From assembly GCA_013396755.1 (NCBI GenBank), contig VWZF01003861.1, positions 84,995 through 148,994 of the forward strand: a stretch of 64,000 nucleotides of DNA, given 5' to 3'. A program made the translations under genes and the position numbers. Origin of the DNA: Sclerurus mexicanus. Its lineage: Eukaryota > Chordata > Aves > Passeriformes > Furnariidae. Under the pieces are notes generated by a model. The model worked only from the letters and a program-made list of their open reading frames with translations. It made no database searches and had not been told where the DNA came from. The number at the start of each line of letters is the position of its first letter. The stretch's first letter is position 1. Of this stretch, positions 14,101 through 25,680 are shown in pieces.

Positions 14101-15548
14101 CAATAGGATTTCATTTTCCTTTTTTAGTGATATTGCTTTGCTTTTTCTCTTTAGCTTATGAAGTTAAAAGAGTTAAGCGTGCTGGTGTTGTGTTAATTCT
14201 GTCTACCTTACCTAAATCACAAATACACCAGAAACTACGTTGCAAATTCTGTTGAAGTGAAGCCAGAGGGACAGTAGAGGTGATACGTGTAGGAATTTAG
14301 GGTTTGGGGGTAAAGGTAACTTTATTTTTCTTCAGAAAACACCTGCGTCCCAGGAAATGTGTTGCAGAGAGGGATGCACTTCCTGCTGCTGCAGTGGAAG
14401 GGACAGTGAGGTTCCTTTGCCCTCCAGCAGTGTCTGTGATGGCTGTTCCGTGTGAGGAGGGAAAGACGAACTGTAAAGAGAGTCAAAATGTTTTGCTTTG
14501 CAATTTGGCTGTCACACATGATGTCATATCCTTAAAATAACAGTCCTGTAGCAGAATGGCTCCTGAAATTGTGTCCAGTGACACTGGCCCCAAGCACGAG
14601 TGAGGAGCAGCAGAAGGAAGGGCACAGTGGCCAAGTGGATGATAATGATGATGATGATGAGATTTATTGCCAATGCAGCATCTAAATAACAGCTCTTTAA
14701 GCTGTTAAAGTGGATTGTTGTATCCTCAGGTCTCGGTCCCTCCTGTGGAGTCACAAGTGTCACTGAGACCCCCCCCCCCTCACTTCCAAAACTTCCCAGA
14801 GAAGTCCAGGTGCAGCTTGGTCCTCTTTGCTCCAGATTTAGTCAACAACCTGCATCTAAAGACTTAAAATATCAGCAGTTTTGGATAGAATCGTGCAGGT
14901 TTGGTCTCTGGCCTTGCACAACTCACAAATACAAAGCAACAAATCACCCCTGGAGCTGCTTCAAGGTTTTATCTCCACGTTCGACCCGATCTTAGTTCTT
15001 TTATTCACCCGTCCAAAAGCGAGTGGTCGTACTCTGCAGGTCCACCCAAGACCTGCCTGCAGCCAACCAGCTGGCCCAGTCCCCAGCAGCATTTTAGACC
15101 CTCTGGCAGCACTTTCTACCCTTCCTGCCCAGGCACAATGGGCACAAGATGCCGCAGCTGCCGCTTGCCGGAGAAGAACCGCGGCTGATGGAGGTTCAAC
15201 CAACCAACGAGTTCAGCCTTGCTCGAGGCCACAAGCTGGACCAATGCACAGAAATTCTTCTGTTAGATGTTTCCAGGCTTGCACACTAATTTAAGGTGTC
15301 CTTCTGTTGCAGATGTCCTGGCTCTGGCAGCTGCCATCAGGGCTCTGGCCGGTGCCACGCGCCGGGCTCGCACCGCGCTCTGGTGCGCGGCGCAGATGAC
15401 TTTGCCAAAAGACCCTCCCGGGGAGCCAAGAAAACAAGAAGGTGTTGAAAGGGCGTTGCAAGAGCTTTCTCCTCCGAGCACAAGCACGCAGGAGAAAAGC
15501 AGCATGGAGCAGGAAAAGGCCGAGGAACCCACGGGGATTCTGGAGTAG
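2018..15548 (+). CDS. MEIOC: MEIOC, meiosis-specific coiled-coil protein (5' end missing)
   Basis: Joined coding exons: 2018-2145, 8613-8714, 9256-11017, 13384-13518, 13615-13795 and 15313-15548. The chain is 2544 nt, keeps one frame across every junction and ends at TAG 15546-15548, giving 847 residues plus stop. Human MEIOC is about 950 residues, so the first coding exon(s) are missing. Recognition rests on the C-terminal block (motifs RLEECCEQWRALEKERKK, NPSRVDRLIVDQ, RRKDEI, ALWCAAQMTLPK) and an N-terminal motif, FGLVSSILEE. In mammals MEIOC is a cytoplasmic germ-cell protein that binds the YTHDC2 helicase and promotes meiotic prophase by lowering mitotic transcripts; this role is carried over by homology. 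The middle is Ser/Asn/Pro-rich and poorly conserved. Whether this is the one-to-one orthologue or a paralogue beside OBSCN is open. All comparisons are from memory. Confidence 0.92.
3338..3470 (+). mobile_element. CR1 LINE fragment
   Basis: Contains GGGTGGGCAGGCCCTGGCAC and GGAGCAACCTGGGCTAGTGG; it lacks the extreme 3' tail. Confidence 0.85.
4250..4465 (-). mobile_element. CR1 LINE 3' fragment
   Basis: Begins with the reverse complement of the 3' tail (GGAAGGGACCTTAAAGCTCA), then CCATGGGCAGGGACACC and CCACAGCTTCTCTGGGC. Confidence 0.88.
5880..5940 (-). mobile_element. Short CR1-like fragment
   Basis: AGTTGGAAGTGACCTCAGG resembles a CR1 3' end; short and diverged. Confidence 0.35.
8613..8714 (+). 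CDS. MEIOC: MEIOC coding exon with LVSSILEE motif
   Basis: Acceptor TTTTCCTTTCAG and donor ATTG/GTAAGT bound a 102-nt exon. It encodes a short conserved stretch, PDMFGLVSSILEEPTKPEP, close to human DLYGLVSNILEEQDKSQP. It starts with the last base of a split Arg codon and ends with TG of a split Trp codon, and both fit the neighbouring exons. This is the best conserved part of the N-terminal half and may be a short binding motif; that function is inference. Confidence 0.88.
8715..9255 (+). other. MEIOC intron (541 bp)
   Basis: AT-rich, with a short A run near 8865. Nothing else was seen. Confidence 0.85.
9256..11017 (+). CDS. MEIOC: MEIOC large central exon
   Basis: A 1762-nt exon runs from acceptor GTTACAG/G to donor AAAGAAG/GTAAAG, with 587 full codons after the split Trp codon. 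Most of it is predicted disordered: rich in Ser, Asn, Pro and Gly, with few hydrophobic runs. Near the end there is an aromatic and acidic stretch (around FSELVDLFHCDDFTPFLNDL, about 10800-10860), and then the beginning of the conserved domain (TRSGPANELHIRLEECCEQW). The human gene also has a single long central exon of this kind. The open frame continues 35 codons past the donor into the intron, but those residues match nothing in the family. Confidence 0.92.
12712..12835 (-). mobile_element. CR1 LINE 3' fragment (older subfamily)
   Basis: AAGGTTGGAAAAAAACC followed by AAGATCATCAAGTTCAAC, a CR1 end distinct from the common GGTTTGGGTTGGAAGGG type. Confidence 0.7.
12962..13250 (+). mobile_element. 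CR1 LINE 3' fragment
   Basis: Runs from the GGACAAGGGGTATGGCTTTA segment to the 3' tail GGTTCTGTGATAT; close to the MEIOC exon at 13384. Confidence 0.88.
13384..13518 (+). CDS. MEIOC: MEIOC domain exon (45 codons)
   Basis: The acceptor is CTTTGCTCCTCAG and the donor is GCCAGG/GTAGGA; both boundaries are phase 0. The peptide begins TEADLARHFPGKHISTSTTT and contains NPSRVDRLIVDQSREQAR, the most strongly conserved MEIOC signature. Only 96 bases of intron separate it from the next exon. Confidence 0.93.
13519..13614 (+). other. 96-bp in-frame MEIOC intron
   Basis: This is a very short phase-0 intron with GT and AG ends. Its length is a multiple of three and it has no stop in the coding frame, so retention would add 32 residues inside the conserved domain instead of truncating the protein. 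It includes a run of eight G around 13555-13562. Confidence 0.85.
13615..13795 (+). CDS. MEIOC: MEIOC domain exon (VVTLIGRMERLRG)
   Basis: This 181-nt exon has acceptor TTTTCCATCAG and donor GAGAAAG/GTACCT. It encodes VVTLIGRMERLRGAPVH through RRKDEIGNAAKPQRQGG. It is helical and rich in Arg, Glu and Lys, matching the coiled-coil core of the family. The last base G joins AT of the next exon to make the Asp of a conserved DVxALA motif. Relative to human, many positions have moved toward Arg and Ala, consistent with the high GC here. Confidence 0.93.
13796..15312 (+). other. MEIOC last intron (1.5 kb)
   Basis: It contains a short GAT microsatellite at about 14639-14661 and an 11-base C run at 14769-14779. 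No CR1 and no exon were seen. Confidence 0.8.
14639..14661. repeat. (GAT)n microsatellite
   Basis: Repeated GAT/ATG units inside the last MEIOC intron, short and nearly perfect. Confidence 0.8.
15313..15548 (+). CDS. MEIOC: MEIOC last coding exon and stop
   Basis: Acceptor CTTCTGTTGCAG leads into VLALAAAIRALAGATRRART and ALWCAAQMTLPK, which closes the conserved domain. A tail of about 40 residues rich in Glu, Pro, Ser and Gln follows and ends at TAG (15546-15548). The tail differs from what I recall of mammalian MEIOC and is probably unstructured. Confidence 0.9.
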
Positions 15549-17419
15549 TGGCAAACAATGGTGGCAGCAGAGGGGGGGAGGGAAGGACTCGGGGTCCTGC
15601 AGGGCACGTGGGAGGTGGTTTTGAGAGGGTGCCAAAAAGCCAAAAGGTTAATTAACGTGCCTGGTCAGTGCTGCAGTTCTGTGACTGCGATTGTGGGTGT
15701 TGAGGGACACACCTTGTGACAGTGTCGGTGCAATTTTGGTGTCGCAGTGGGAGTTTGAGTGGTCAGAGGAACCAAACAAGAGCTGAGCATCTCCACGTGT
15801 GCTAACCCAAAGCTCTGCGTCAGCTCTGAGTCTCGGTCACCTGAGAAACCAGGCTGTGGTAGAACTCAATTCTCCATTTTTTTATTAATGAGGTAATTTA
15901 GCACATCTGAAGGTACTTAATAATTGTTCAGGGCTTTTCTTTTTTGCACCATGATGTAGCTCTTTGAAGAGCCGAAGCGATCACTGAGTAGTTTGCATCC
16001 CGTCACCCTGTGAGGAGCAATCCACGCTCCAGCGTTGTTCCTGTGACAGGGACTCGGCTCATCCACCCCTGAGGTGGCCAAGAAGAATCAGCGTTCCCCA
16101 ATTTCTAGCAAAACCAGTGGGAACTGAGCTTTTCAATGTTTCCCTCAAAGAAAGGGTGTTTTGTAGCTTTGCAGTGGGTACTGCGTTGAAATACACGATG
16201 GCAGGTGATGGAAAACTGTCACTCAGGATCAGAAATTAGATTTATTGATTCCTCAGCGGGTTTAAAAACCAGTAGCTGTATAACACAGTATGCACTTAAT
16301 TAAAAAAATTATCGTTTGTTATTAATTTAAGTTTGTGGTACTATAATTCTTTTTCAGGCACATTCCATATTTATTTTAATGTGTTCATTGAATGTTTATT
16401 TAAAATTCTATTTTAGTACTACAGAGTTAAATATTTTGCCAAATCTTCTGAATAATCAGATTTAACGATTTACTCAGGAACTATATATATTATATAAATA
16501 TACATATGGTATTTAGGGATTTTTTTTGGTGAAGGGATGTTTGCGAAATATTTACACAAAGCTAACTATGTACTAGGTTACCAAAGCTGTTGAATTGATT
16601 ATTTTTTTGGTGTGGAAGACTTAATATATTTAATTGCTGTTAACCAGTCTTCATTCTGTGGCTTAGACAATCAGAGTGTGGATGTCCAGGGTGAGAACTA
16701 GCAAAGAGTGAGTAATTCCAGGTGTGTTCTTAGGGCATTTAAAAGTATTTGAATGCTTTAACAGCTGTCTTAGTGTTATATTGTCTCTTAACACGTGCTA
16801 ACCATCAGTTAAGGCTCTTAAGTATCAGTAGATATGGTTTGGAGAGCAGTTCTTATTTTAGAAGTGAATTAAGCTGGGGATATAAGCCAAGTTGGAGAGA
16901 CAGAAATGAAGGTTTTTGTGGTGCATAGTGTGGAGTTTGACATTTTGTGGGTAATTAGAGAACTCTTCCCGTAGCTGTGTACTTGCAAAGCGTTCCAAAT
17001 GCAGTTGTGTGATTTTTTGGGGTCTGTGGATGTTCCTAGAGCAGATTTTTGTCTCAATGGTGCCATCCTTAAAACTCAGTTATTGAGGCAGTAGCACGGA
17101 AATCTGTAGCAAAAGCTTCCACGTTGTAATCCACTGAGTAAAGTTTAAAAGCAAAAGTAGATAGAAATCAGATTCTTAGCATAGCAAGATTCTGGGGGTT
17201 TTGGTTTTTTTCCTCTGAAGAAGGTGAATTCAACTTAAAAGAATATTTTCAGCCTTAGCCTAAAAAAGAACCCCCCAGGTCAGAGTTATTCCAGCGTGAG
17301 AGTTTTCTCTGTGTGCACACGCAGCTTCTTGGCACAGAAGAGTTTAAAAAGGTGAAGTTTGTGCTTGTGAAACCAATAACCCCCAGCTGAAGAGCGGAGC
17401 TCGCAGTGCTTCGGTCCGG

Positions 17420-17543
17420 GGGTGGTTTAAACCAGGCTTTGCCAGTCTGGATCAGCTTTTCTGTTTACAGGACACTTGTAGATGGGTGGTTTAAACCAGG
17501 CTTTGCCAGTCTGGATCAGCTTTTCTGTTTACAGGACTTGTAG
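17420..17543. repeat. 64-bp tandem duplication
   Basis: Two adjacent copies (17420-17483 and 17484-17543) both begin GGGTGGTTTAAACCAGGC and run through CTGTTTACAGGAC. They differ mainly by a 2-base deletion near the end of the second copy, which suggests a recent event. The unit matches no repeat family I know. Confidence 0.93.
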
Positions 17544-20500
17544 GGTTGGTTTGTAGTGAGTGGATAGGACATAGCGGGTCCTCATTATGTTGCTTGTGTT
17601 AATTAATGTTGTGCAGGGATGTGGTCTTAATTGGTTCATGGTTATCGTGCCTTTAACAGTCTCATTTTCCCCAAAAAGCTAAACAGCTTCTGTTCTCACT
17701 CGCAGTTTAAAAATGCCTTTTAAAGGGTCCCGGCGTGGCTGCACTCGACCACAATTAACATCCTCTGCTAATGATGTTAATTGCGCACACCAGGCCGTCC
17801 CCATTGGGGCTCTTTAAGTGGCAGTGGAATGTCACCCCACGTCACGTGTGCCGGTGTCAGATGTCCCCTGTCATGCCCTACAAATCCCACCAGCACACGC
17901 TCGGGTTTCCTCCGAAAAAACCCTCCAGGTCTTCTAAAAGTGATTTTTGTGCCCATCTCTTTGAGTGATTTGCTCATGGGCACCTTTAGGACCTAGACTT
18001 GGCTTCTCCTTTCAGGTTGTGTCAGTTCTGTTGCTCTATTACTCCCCCTGTTATGTTTTAGGGCTGAAAGCACCGCTTTGAGACACAACACCTGGGGCTG
18101 CAGCAGTTCTGTCACTCCTAACGTTGGTTTTGCTGCTCGGGGTTTAATTCATCCACAAGGTACAAATTCTGGAAGGTTTTGCACTGAGTTTTTGGTATCA
18201 ATAAGTACAAACGTGATGCTTGTGGGTTTAGGGACTCTTTCTGACTTCAGGGCAAGCAGAGCTGAGGTTTTAGGTCACACTTAAGCCAGAGAGGTGGTTT
18301 TGGTTTGGAGTTAGGCTTGGTTTTTGGAAGAGGGGGAAAAAAAAAAATCCCTTTTCCCCTCCCCATTTTGAGAAGCAATCAGGGAAAACTTAGTTTATTC
18401 CCTTCTCCATTTCCACCCCCCACCCCACCTCTCTCAGCTTTTTTGGGATGTAATTGTTTGGGTTTTTCCCATTTCCACTGTATACCCGTTAAATTTTTGG
18501 CTGGGGTGAGCAGCTTGGGTAAACAGGGTCCCTTCTCAAGTCAGGACTGTGATCAGGGGGTGAGTTGGTACTTGATAGTGAATCTTTAATGCTTCAAAAA
18601 TCCCAAACTGATAGTTCAGTACAAAAGAGACTTAAGAGCAGTGATTACTTATTTATTTATGAATAGCTGGAGGCTTCTGGTGATCCAACCTTATTAATTC
18701 CCACAAGAGAGGCTGCCAGCAGGGGAGGAACTCGGGGGTTTTTTCTAGTTATATTTTTCTTCTGTACCCACAGGGTCCCTCTGGCAGTTCTGTTACTCTA
18801 CTTGTCTAAAGTAAAACCCAGAAATTGGTATTAATTTGTTGTTTTCATTACAGCAGCTTGCAGGGAGGTTATTTGAGTTCCTGATACTTGTCTTGCTGTG
18901 GCCTTTTCAGGAGTGTGTGAGATTTAGTTCCCAAACTGCTGCTATGGGATTTTTTTATTTTTCCCTTCCAACCTGAATATCCTTGGCTTGGTATTTACAG
19001 CCACTTCCAGTCTTTTTCACTGTACCTGGGTAGGTCTAATTTGGAAACTCTTTGCCTTATAGCTTGGAAACTGCTGCTCTGGCTCACGATGAGCCTCTCA
19101 TGGTCATTCCTGGCACCTTTTTTTGTCTGGTGAAATAAATGGTTTAAGATGAACATTATGCACGTGAGAGGCCTTTGCAGAGGAGCGTGGGGGGTGCTCC
19201 AGGTTTTTGTGGGAAGCTCCCTGGCTTTCCTGGGCACTTTTCCAGTGGTGCCACAAGCGCAGCTTCCTGGGATTGGGTTTGCCCTGCTGGAACAGTCACC
19301 TCCCTCGTGTTTGGGGATGGAAAGGGGAGCTCCAAGAGGGAAGGAAACACAGGGAATCCTAATTCCAGGGGGCTCCTGCCACGGCCAGAAGGACAGGAGG
19401 GGCTGGGAATGTGTGTTTGCCTAACCCAGGATTCCCTTTTCCCCCTCTGCTCCTTCCCGTCCTGCTCTGGAAGCCACCCCAACACCCGTGGGTGTTTTCC
19501 CTGTGGAATTATGCTTTGTCCCTTGAGAAGGGCTTGGGAGCAGCAGGTCCAAGCCCAAGGGTCTGGTCCTCCCTCTGGGACGGGGGTCAGCACCTCTCCC
19601 AGCTGCTGGCTGTCAGGGGAGAGAAGGAGGTAGGATTTAAGCTCAGCTTTTCTAGGCTTAGAAGATGATGAAAGGCGAGGAGGTACCGAGCACAAAGTGT
19701 GTTTGTTTGGGCTTCAAATCTGTTCTTCCTCCAGCTTTGCTCAGTGGGACACTCCCGGAGACACGACTTAATAAGTCAAAGCTCTAATTCTGTAGGAAGT
19801 TGGGTACTTTTCCTGTTTAAATGCTGTAAAGATTATGCAACAAACAGACCCTAAGCCTATATGTTTGTTTTTTTTAAACTCTCTTTACCTGTGCTGGGAG
19901 TTGGTGGGGTTTGGTTGCCCCTTTGTTTGAGAGCTGCAATGTCAAAAATGCTGCATGTTGGCATAACCCAAAGCAGTGGGGTTTGGGGATTTTGTTCTTT
20001 GTAGCTTTATTTCTTTGGCACTGTGATCATAGTTGTAAAACTAAATTTTTAATTCCCTACGGCCTTCTACAGATTTATTTATTTTTCCTAATGGAGCCAT
20101 TAAAGGAGGAGAATTTGAGTTGATTATGTAGCTCTTTCTGTGTGTAGATGATCCTGAGCAGGAGCAGGGAACACCTCACATCAGTCAATAGGAGGGCAGT
20201 TGGCTTTGGAATATATCCTTTAATTATTATTTTTAAATAATTAGGCTGCTGAAGAGCTGAGCATGGCCCTGCTTCCACTGAAGCTGCAGCTTTAAGAGAT
20301 TTCTGTCCCGATCTGGCTTTGCTGCTTTGCTGGTTGATGCCTCAAGAAGCTCTTTGTAAATACCAGAAATTCCAGAAGGATGAGTTCCCAACCTTTTTTA
20401 TGAGGCTTCTCACTGCTTGGAATTAGGCAGGATAACTTTGCTTTCTCTTAAAGCTGAGGGATGGACCTGCTGCAGAAACTGGGGCTGGACTGGGGGCTTT

Positions 20501-21737
20501 CTGGGAATTTTGTACCTTGTTTTATCCCGTTCTCCTTCGAGGGAAATAGAGCCTGAACCATGCCAAGCCCTTGGTTTATTTCCTGTGCAGTTTGTCCATG
20601 TTGGTCACCAGCACTTTTTAATTTGTAGGACTTGAGGTGTGTTGATTCTTACCTGTTATTTTTGGGTAGATACTGATTTGTCATTTTTTTTCCAGTAAAA
20701 TAATAACTTTGGCAATCAGTTTTCGGAGTTATATAGAAGGGAGGGTCCTTGTTTTGTTTCATTAGCAATACTGTAATCAAAGGTGCAAAAAAAATACCTT
20801 TAATGTGTGTGTGCTGTTAGAGCTTGAAAATGTGTCAGGTTCAGAGCAACTTTCAAACCAGCTGAGGAACTGGAGTTATAAATCCTCTTTGCTTGTGGCC
20901 AAATGGGCTTCAAAAAGGAAAGTATTTGCATAAAGTGTGTTAAAAAAGCTTGTTAAAGAGAGAGAGAGGATAAATCAGAGTCAACATCGTTGCCAGACAA
21001 AGGTTGCTTCATGTTTTTTTACTGTATAAAATGCAACTTGTTTATGCACAGTAATAATGAGCATAGTTTTTTCACAGAATTAGGCTATTTCCAGTATATA
21101 GAGGGGCAAAAATAGGTTTCCTTTTATTTTTTATGACAAAGAGGAATAGTGTCTATATTTTAATAAACTGTTTGGTGTCCCAAGTGTATCTTTTACGTGT
21201 TTGTTGGTCAAACTCATTTCTTTAAAACAGCCAATTTTACACAGCTGGTGAAATGGTCCTGAAGGAGATTTGGATTGATCCGCTCAGTGGGCCCAACAGA
21301 ATGATGTCAAATTATAACCCAGCTTAAAAAAATAGCTCAATTAATCAGTTTAAGCGTATTTAAGTATTCCTGTGAAACAACTGTGGGTGTCTGAACGCTG
21401 CAAAAATCTTATTCTACCTCTTGTGTAACATCCTTAAACTGATCCTTCACAGATGTCCTTTATCCCAGGGCGTTGGGACACCTGACCTGGGGAATTTCAT
21501 CTGCTTTTCCTTCTTTTCCTGTGGAACACCGGGATGCCTTGTTATGCCCACCTGTGTTAAGGAGCTTCAGCCAACTGTGCACGTTCACGTGGTTTCTATT
21601 GAAGTGGCCGAATTTGGATGATTAAGTTTGTGCTTCGCTTGTTGAAGTCTCAGAAATAGGAGGATTCTTTCATAAATCATGGCCAGCATCGTTTTCTGGT
21701 GGGGTTTTTTTGTATGTGACTCGGTTCTTTTTGTTTA

Positions 21738-21773
21738 AATAAACACCCTTGTTGTGTGTGTGTCCCTAATAAA
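21738..21773 (+). terminator. Candidate poly(A) signals
   Basis: Two AATAAA hexamers (21738-21743 and 21768-21773) flank a TTGTTGTGTGTGTGT tract, a good downstream GT-rich element for the first signal. If used, it would end a MEIOC 3' UTR of about 6.2 kb. There is no transcript evidence. Confidence 0.3.
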
Positions 21774-22084
21774 CAGTGACAGCTTTAGCTCAACTCATCT
21801 CTCAGCTGCTTTTCTCCACGGGAGGTGAATTTGGGTTTGGTAATTCTGCCTTGTTACATGTTCAGTGCCAGAAATGACAGCTCTCTCTGTTTTGTGTGGC
21901 TGATTTTTATCACTTTAATTGTGCAGAAGGACAGAGGGGCAGTTGTGGAACTTGGGGCTGAGGAATCTCTTTCAATCGGGGGGTGAGGGCACAGAAGATG
22001 CAGGTTGAGAATAAAGCACAGCCTTTAGTGAGGATTTCATGGAGTGTGATGAGGGGGAAACATGATGGATTGTTGGAATGATGA

Positions 22085-22535
22085 CCTTCTGGAGCAGGTT
22101 TAGAGGAGAAAATGGGGATGCTCTGAGGGCTGGAGCAGCTCTGGAGCCAGGCTGGGAGAGCTGGGAATGTTCACCTGGAGAAGAGAAGGCTCCAGGGAGA
22201 GCTGAGAGCCCCTTCCAGTGCCTAAAGGGGCTCCAGGAGAGCTGGAGAGGGACTGGGGACAAGGCATGGAGGGACAGGACACAGGGAATGGCTTTAACTG
22301 AAAGAGGGTAGGTTTGGATCAAATAATAGGAAGGAATTGTTCCCTGGGAGGGTGGGCAGGCCCTGGCACAGGGTGCCCAGAGAAGCTGTGGCTGCCCCTG
22401 GATCCCTGGAAGTGCCCAAGGCCAGGTTGGACAAACCTGGGCTGGTGGGAGGTGTCCCTGCCCATGGCTGGGGATGGAATGAAATGATCTTTAAGGTCCC
22501 TTCTGACCCAAATCCATCTGGGCTTCTCTGATTCC
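22085..22535 (+). mobile_element. CR1 LINE 3' fragment (about 450 bp)
   Basis: One of the longest copies: starts upstream of GAGAAGAGAAGGCTCCAGGG and ends after GATCTTTAAGGTCCCTTCTG. Confidence 0.9.
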
Positions 22536-23904
22536 TTCATGCTGAAATGTCCTAAAAAACAACGAGCTTTGTAAGCCACTGACAGGCAGAGTTTGATTTG
22601 CCCTTCCCCTTGCTCGGGGAGGTGAATTTGGGCAAACCTCAGCTATGTGGGAACCCTTTGCATGCTGGATTTGCGTGGGATAGCCTTGAGGGAGGTTCCT
22701 CTGGTGCCACAGAGGCACAGTGCCAGCCTGGCAGGTGCCACAGGCTGGGATTGCCCGTGTTTTCCAGGAGCAGGTGAAGCAGAAGCTGGCAAATTCCATT
22801 GTCCATGGAATTAATCCCGTCCTGCACAGTTGGTGGAGGTGTTTCTGGACACAAGTCAAGCACTGCACAGGTAATACCAGAATTTGGCTGGTGTGGACTT
22901 GTCTGTGACATTTCAAACCTCACAGGGGAAAAACATTGCTTGGTGTAGAGTTTAAATTTCAAAGCATTTTCTTTTCTGGTGACATGCAGGAAAAAATTAA
23001 TTTACACTCTTGTTTTTCCATTAGTGGAAGAAATAAAAACATTCACGGTGCTTGGAATAATTTAAAGGTGTCACTTTTATGTCCAGTATCTCCAATTAAC
23101 TATTATGAGCAGGTTTCTTTTGTTGTTGCTGTTGGGACACAGGTTTTATAAGCTAATTTTGGAGACACTGCAGGAAGCCTCCTCTTTCCCTCTTTTTTTC
23201 CACAGGGAAGGGGATTTCCATTTGGCAGAGCAGTGGAGAAACATCCCTCTGCTGAAGGGTATCCCTGTTTTTATCTCACTGCGGCTCGGTTGGGTTTGAT
23301 ACTGGTTCCAAAACACCTGCAATGGAATAGTTGCAACTCTTTTCGTGTGCCTATGCCGGCAGCTTGCCTGTGGGGATACTTTGGAAAACAGTCCCAGGGA
23401 AATGTTTTCCTTCTGAATTAAGGCACTGGATGTTAGCAAGTTAGGTGGATTTTTAAATAACGTTAACTGGAAGTAATTAAAATACACATTTGTTGGATGC
23501 TTGGGAAGCCATGAAATTTGGCTGTGCTGCTCTGATTTGAATAACAATCCCACAGAAAGATGAAAACACTGTGTTTCCACGGCACAAGCTCACTCTGCTT
23601 TCCAAGGAGACCTTTGATTTGGAGCTGGTGGGTCATGTTGTGCAGTTATACATAGCTCAAGAGTTTTGGCTTGCAAAAGATGCACTGTGAATTTAAATGA
23701 GTAAAAACAGGTAGTTTCTGCTGTAGTTTGTGGTCCAGAATTCCCAGATCCTTGTGCCTTGGCTAAGCCATTACTGCAGGAGCTGTGCGGGCATTCTGAT
23801 TTAGAGAGGATTTATGGTCACGTAAAGCTTTGGCTTTGCTGATAAAGTGCTGCTTTGAGAAATGTAGGTGAATTTTGGAGCTATGGGAAGTCACTTGGTT
23901 ATAT

Positions 23905-24180
23905 CATTGAGTGGTTGGGGTTGGAAGGGACCTTAAAGATCATCCAGTGCCTTCCACTAGCCCAGGTTGCTCCAAGCCCCATCCAGCCTGGCCTTGGGCA
24001 CTTCCAGGGATCCAGGGGCAGCCACAGCTTCTCTGGGCAACCCATGCCAGGGTCTGCCCACCCTCCCAGGGAAGGATTTCTTCCCAATATCCCATCTAGC
24101 CCTGCCTTCTGTCGCTCTAAATTTATTCCCCTTGTCCCATCACTCCACGCCCTTGTAAAAAGTCCCTCCCGCTGTTCAGT
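23905..24180 (-). mobile_element. CR1 LINE 3' fragment
   Basis: GGGTTGGAAGGGACCTTAAA at its start through CCTTGTCCCATCACTCCACG at its end. Confidence 0.9.
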
Positions 24181-25447
24181 GGGGACATCCTTTATCAGTA
24201 AGTGAAATTACATTCCATTTGAAGTAGAATCACTTCAAAATAAAGTCCATTTATTCAGGGCAGCTGCTGTCAGACCTGTGCTGCTCTGGGGATGTGGAGG
24301 TGTGTGAGTGAAGCCTTCCCTGAATGCTTAATTACCCTGTAAATTATTGACCTGGCTCCCAGCTCAGGAGAATTTGAGGACTGAATTCTCTTGAGATCTG
24401 GCAAGGAATTGCCTTTCGAGGATTAAAAATCCTGTGTGCAGACACTTGATGTCCCAACAGGATGCACATCCACGCTTAATCACACTGAAGTTCTGGAAGT
24501 GCCACTGCTACAACCAATAATTGTATAAATAATTTAGATAAATATCATTAGAGGAATAAGTCCCTTTGAGAAGAGCACACTTTAATAAAAACTTTGTGCT
24601 TGCCCCTTCCTCCTTTCCTGAAGGCTATTTGAATGCCTTCCAGAGAGAAATGAAAACAAAAACCCCATTATTTGTACGTTGAAATAACAATTTAGTTTTC
24701 ACACAAATAGAATATTTAAGCTAGCTTTATTTACAAAAATAGCCTGAGTGTCACCCTTTGATCTAAATCTACCCATGTGCATCAACTCTTTATAACCACT
24801 TTCAATCCCCGTGCCCGTCAGACTCGGCCTTTGCCACGGGCACTGATCGTGGCTGGATTGTTCTTGGATTACTCACTGCTGGAAGAATTTGGAGGTTAAA
24901 CATCAGTATTGGCTCTTCCAGCATGTCCAAAGTGAGTAATGAACAGGGCAGGCACTCGAGGAAAGCAGAGCTCGCCTCACCCAATAGTAATGTGCTCAGA
25001 AAAGCTTTATTTGTGAGCAGGGACTTCATTGTCACGGGCCGGGGGCAGGGAGAATGTCCAGAGAGAAGGGAAGTGGTGTCTCCGCTGGTGGGAATGATGA
25101 GATGGGACTGGAGGGGCAGAGGTGACACTCGAGCCTTTCCCTGTCCACAGCCAGCAGTGACTGCGGGCACTGGGCTGAGCTGAGTCACTGGGCAGAGGCT
25201 GGGGAAGGCTTGGGATGAGGAAACGGGACAGTTTTATGGATGCTGACGCCTCTTCCCTAAGTGAAACCAGGCAGGAGGTTGATGTGTGTGACTACAGTGT
25301 CTGTCTAATCCCAGTGGAGCTGCTTAAACACTTAAAATAGACGTTGTGACGGGGAGCTTTCTGAAATGGATTAAAGGTCTTGTGTAGAAGAGGTTTCATG
25401 AGGCAGATCAGCTTCAGACTTCTGGTGTCCTGCTGAATGTTTGCACA

Positions 25448-25570
25448 GGTCAAGGCTGGATGGGGCTTGGAGCAACCTGGGCTAGTGGGAGGTGTCCCTG
25501 CCCATGGCAGAGGTGGGACTGGATGGGCTTCAAGGTCCCTTCCAACCCAAACTATCCCGAGATTTTAAGA
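25448..25570 (+). mobile_element. CR1 LINE 3' fragment
   Basis: GGCTGGATGGGGCTTGGAGC to GGTCCCTTCCAACCCAAAC. An inverted CR1 piece follows within 30 bases. Confidence 0.88.
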
Positions 25571-25599
25571 TTATATATATATGTTTAAATAGAACTATT

Positions 25600-25680
25600 T
25601 AACAGGTTGCTTAGAGCCCAATCCAACCTGGCCTTGACCACTTCCAGCGATGGGGAGTCCACAACCTCACTGGGCAAGAC
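25600..25680 (-). mobile_element. CR1 LINE internal fragment
   Basis: CCAATCCAACCTGGCCTTG and CTCACTGGGCAAG; lies head-to-head with the copy just upstream. Confidence 0.75.

Larger units (their letters stand above)
15549..22080 (+). other. CR1-free stretch after MEIOC, possible long 3' UTR
   Basis: No protein gene is recognised. The stretch is AT-rich around 16.2-16.7 kb and has no visible CR1. The first strong pair of poly(A) signals with a GT-rich element is near 21.74-21.77 kb; a weaker AATAAA is near 19134 and another near 21163. It may be a long 3' UTR, or simply intergenic sequence with regulatory content; the sequence alone does not decide. Confidence 0.4.

Noticed and set aside
19156..19695. 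Overlapping open frames on both strands (179 codons minus, 152 codons plus)
   Set aside because: Both come from a local GC-rich stretch; no similarity recognised and no conserved splice sites.
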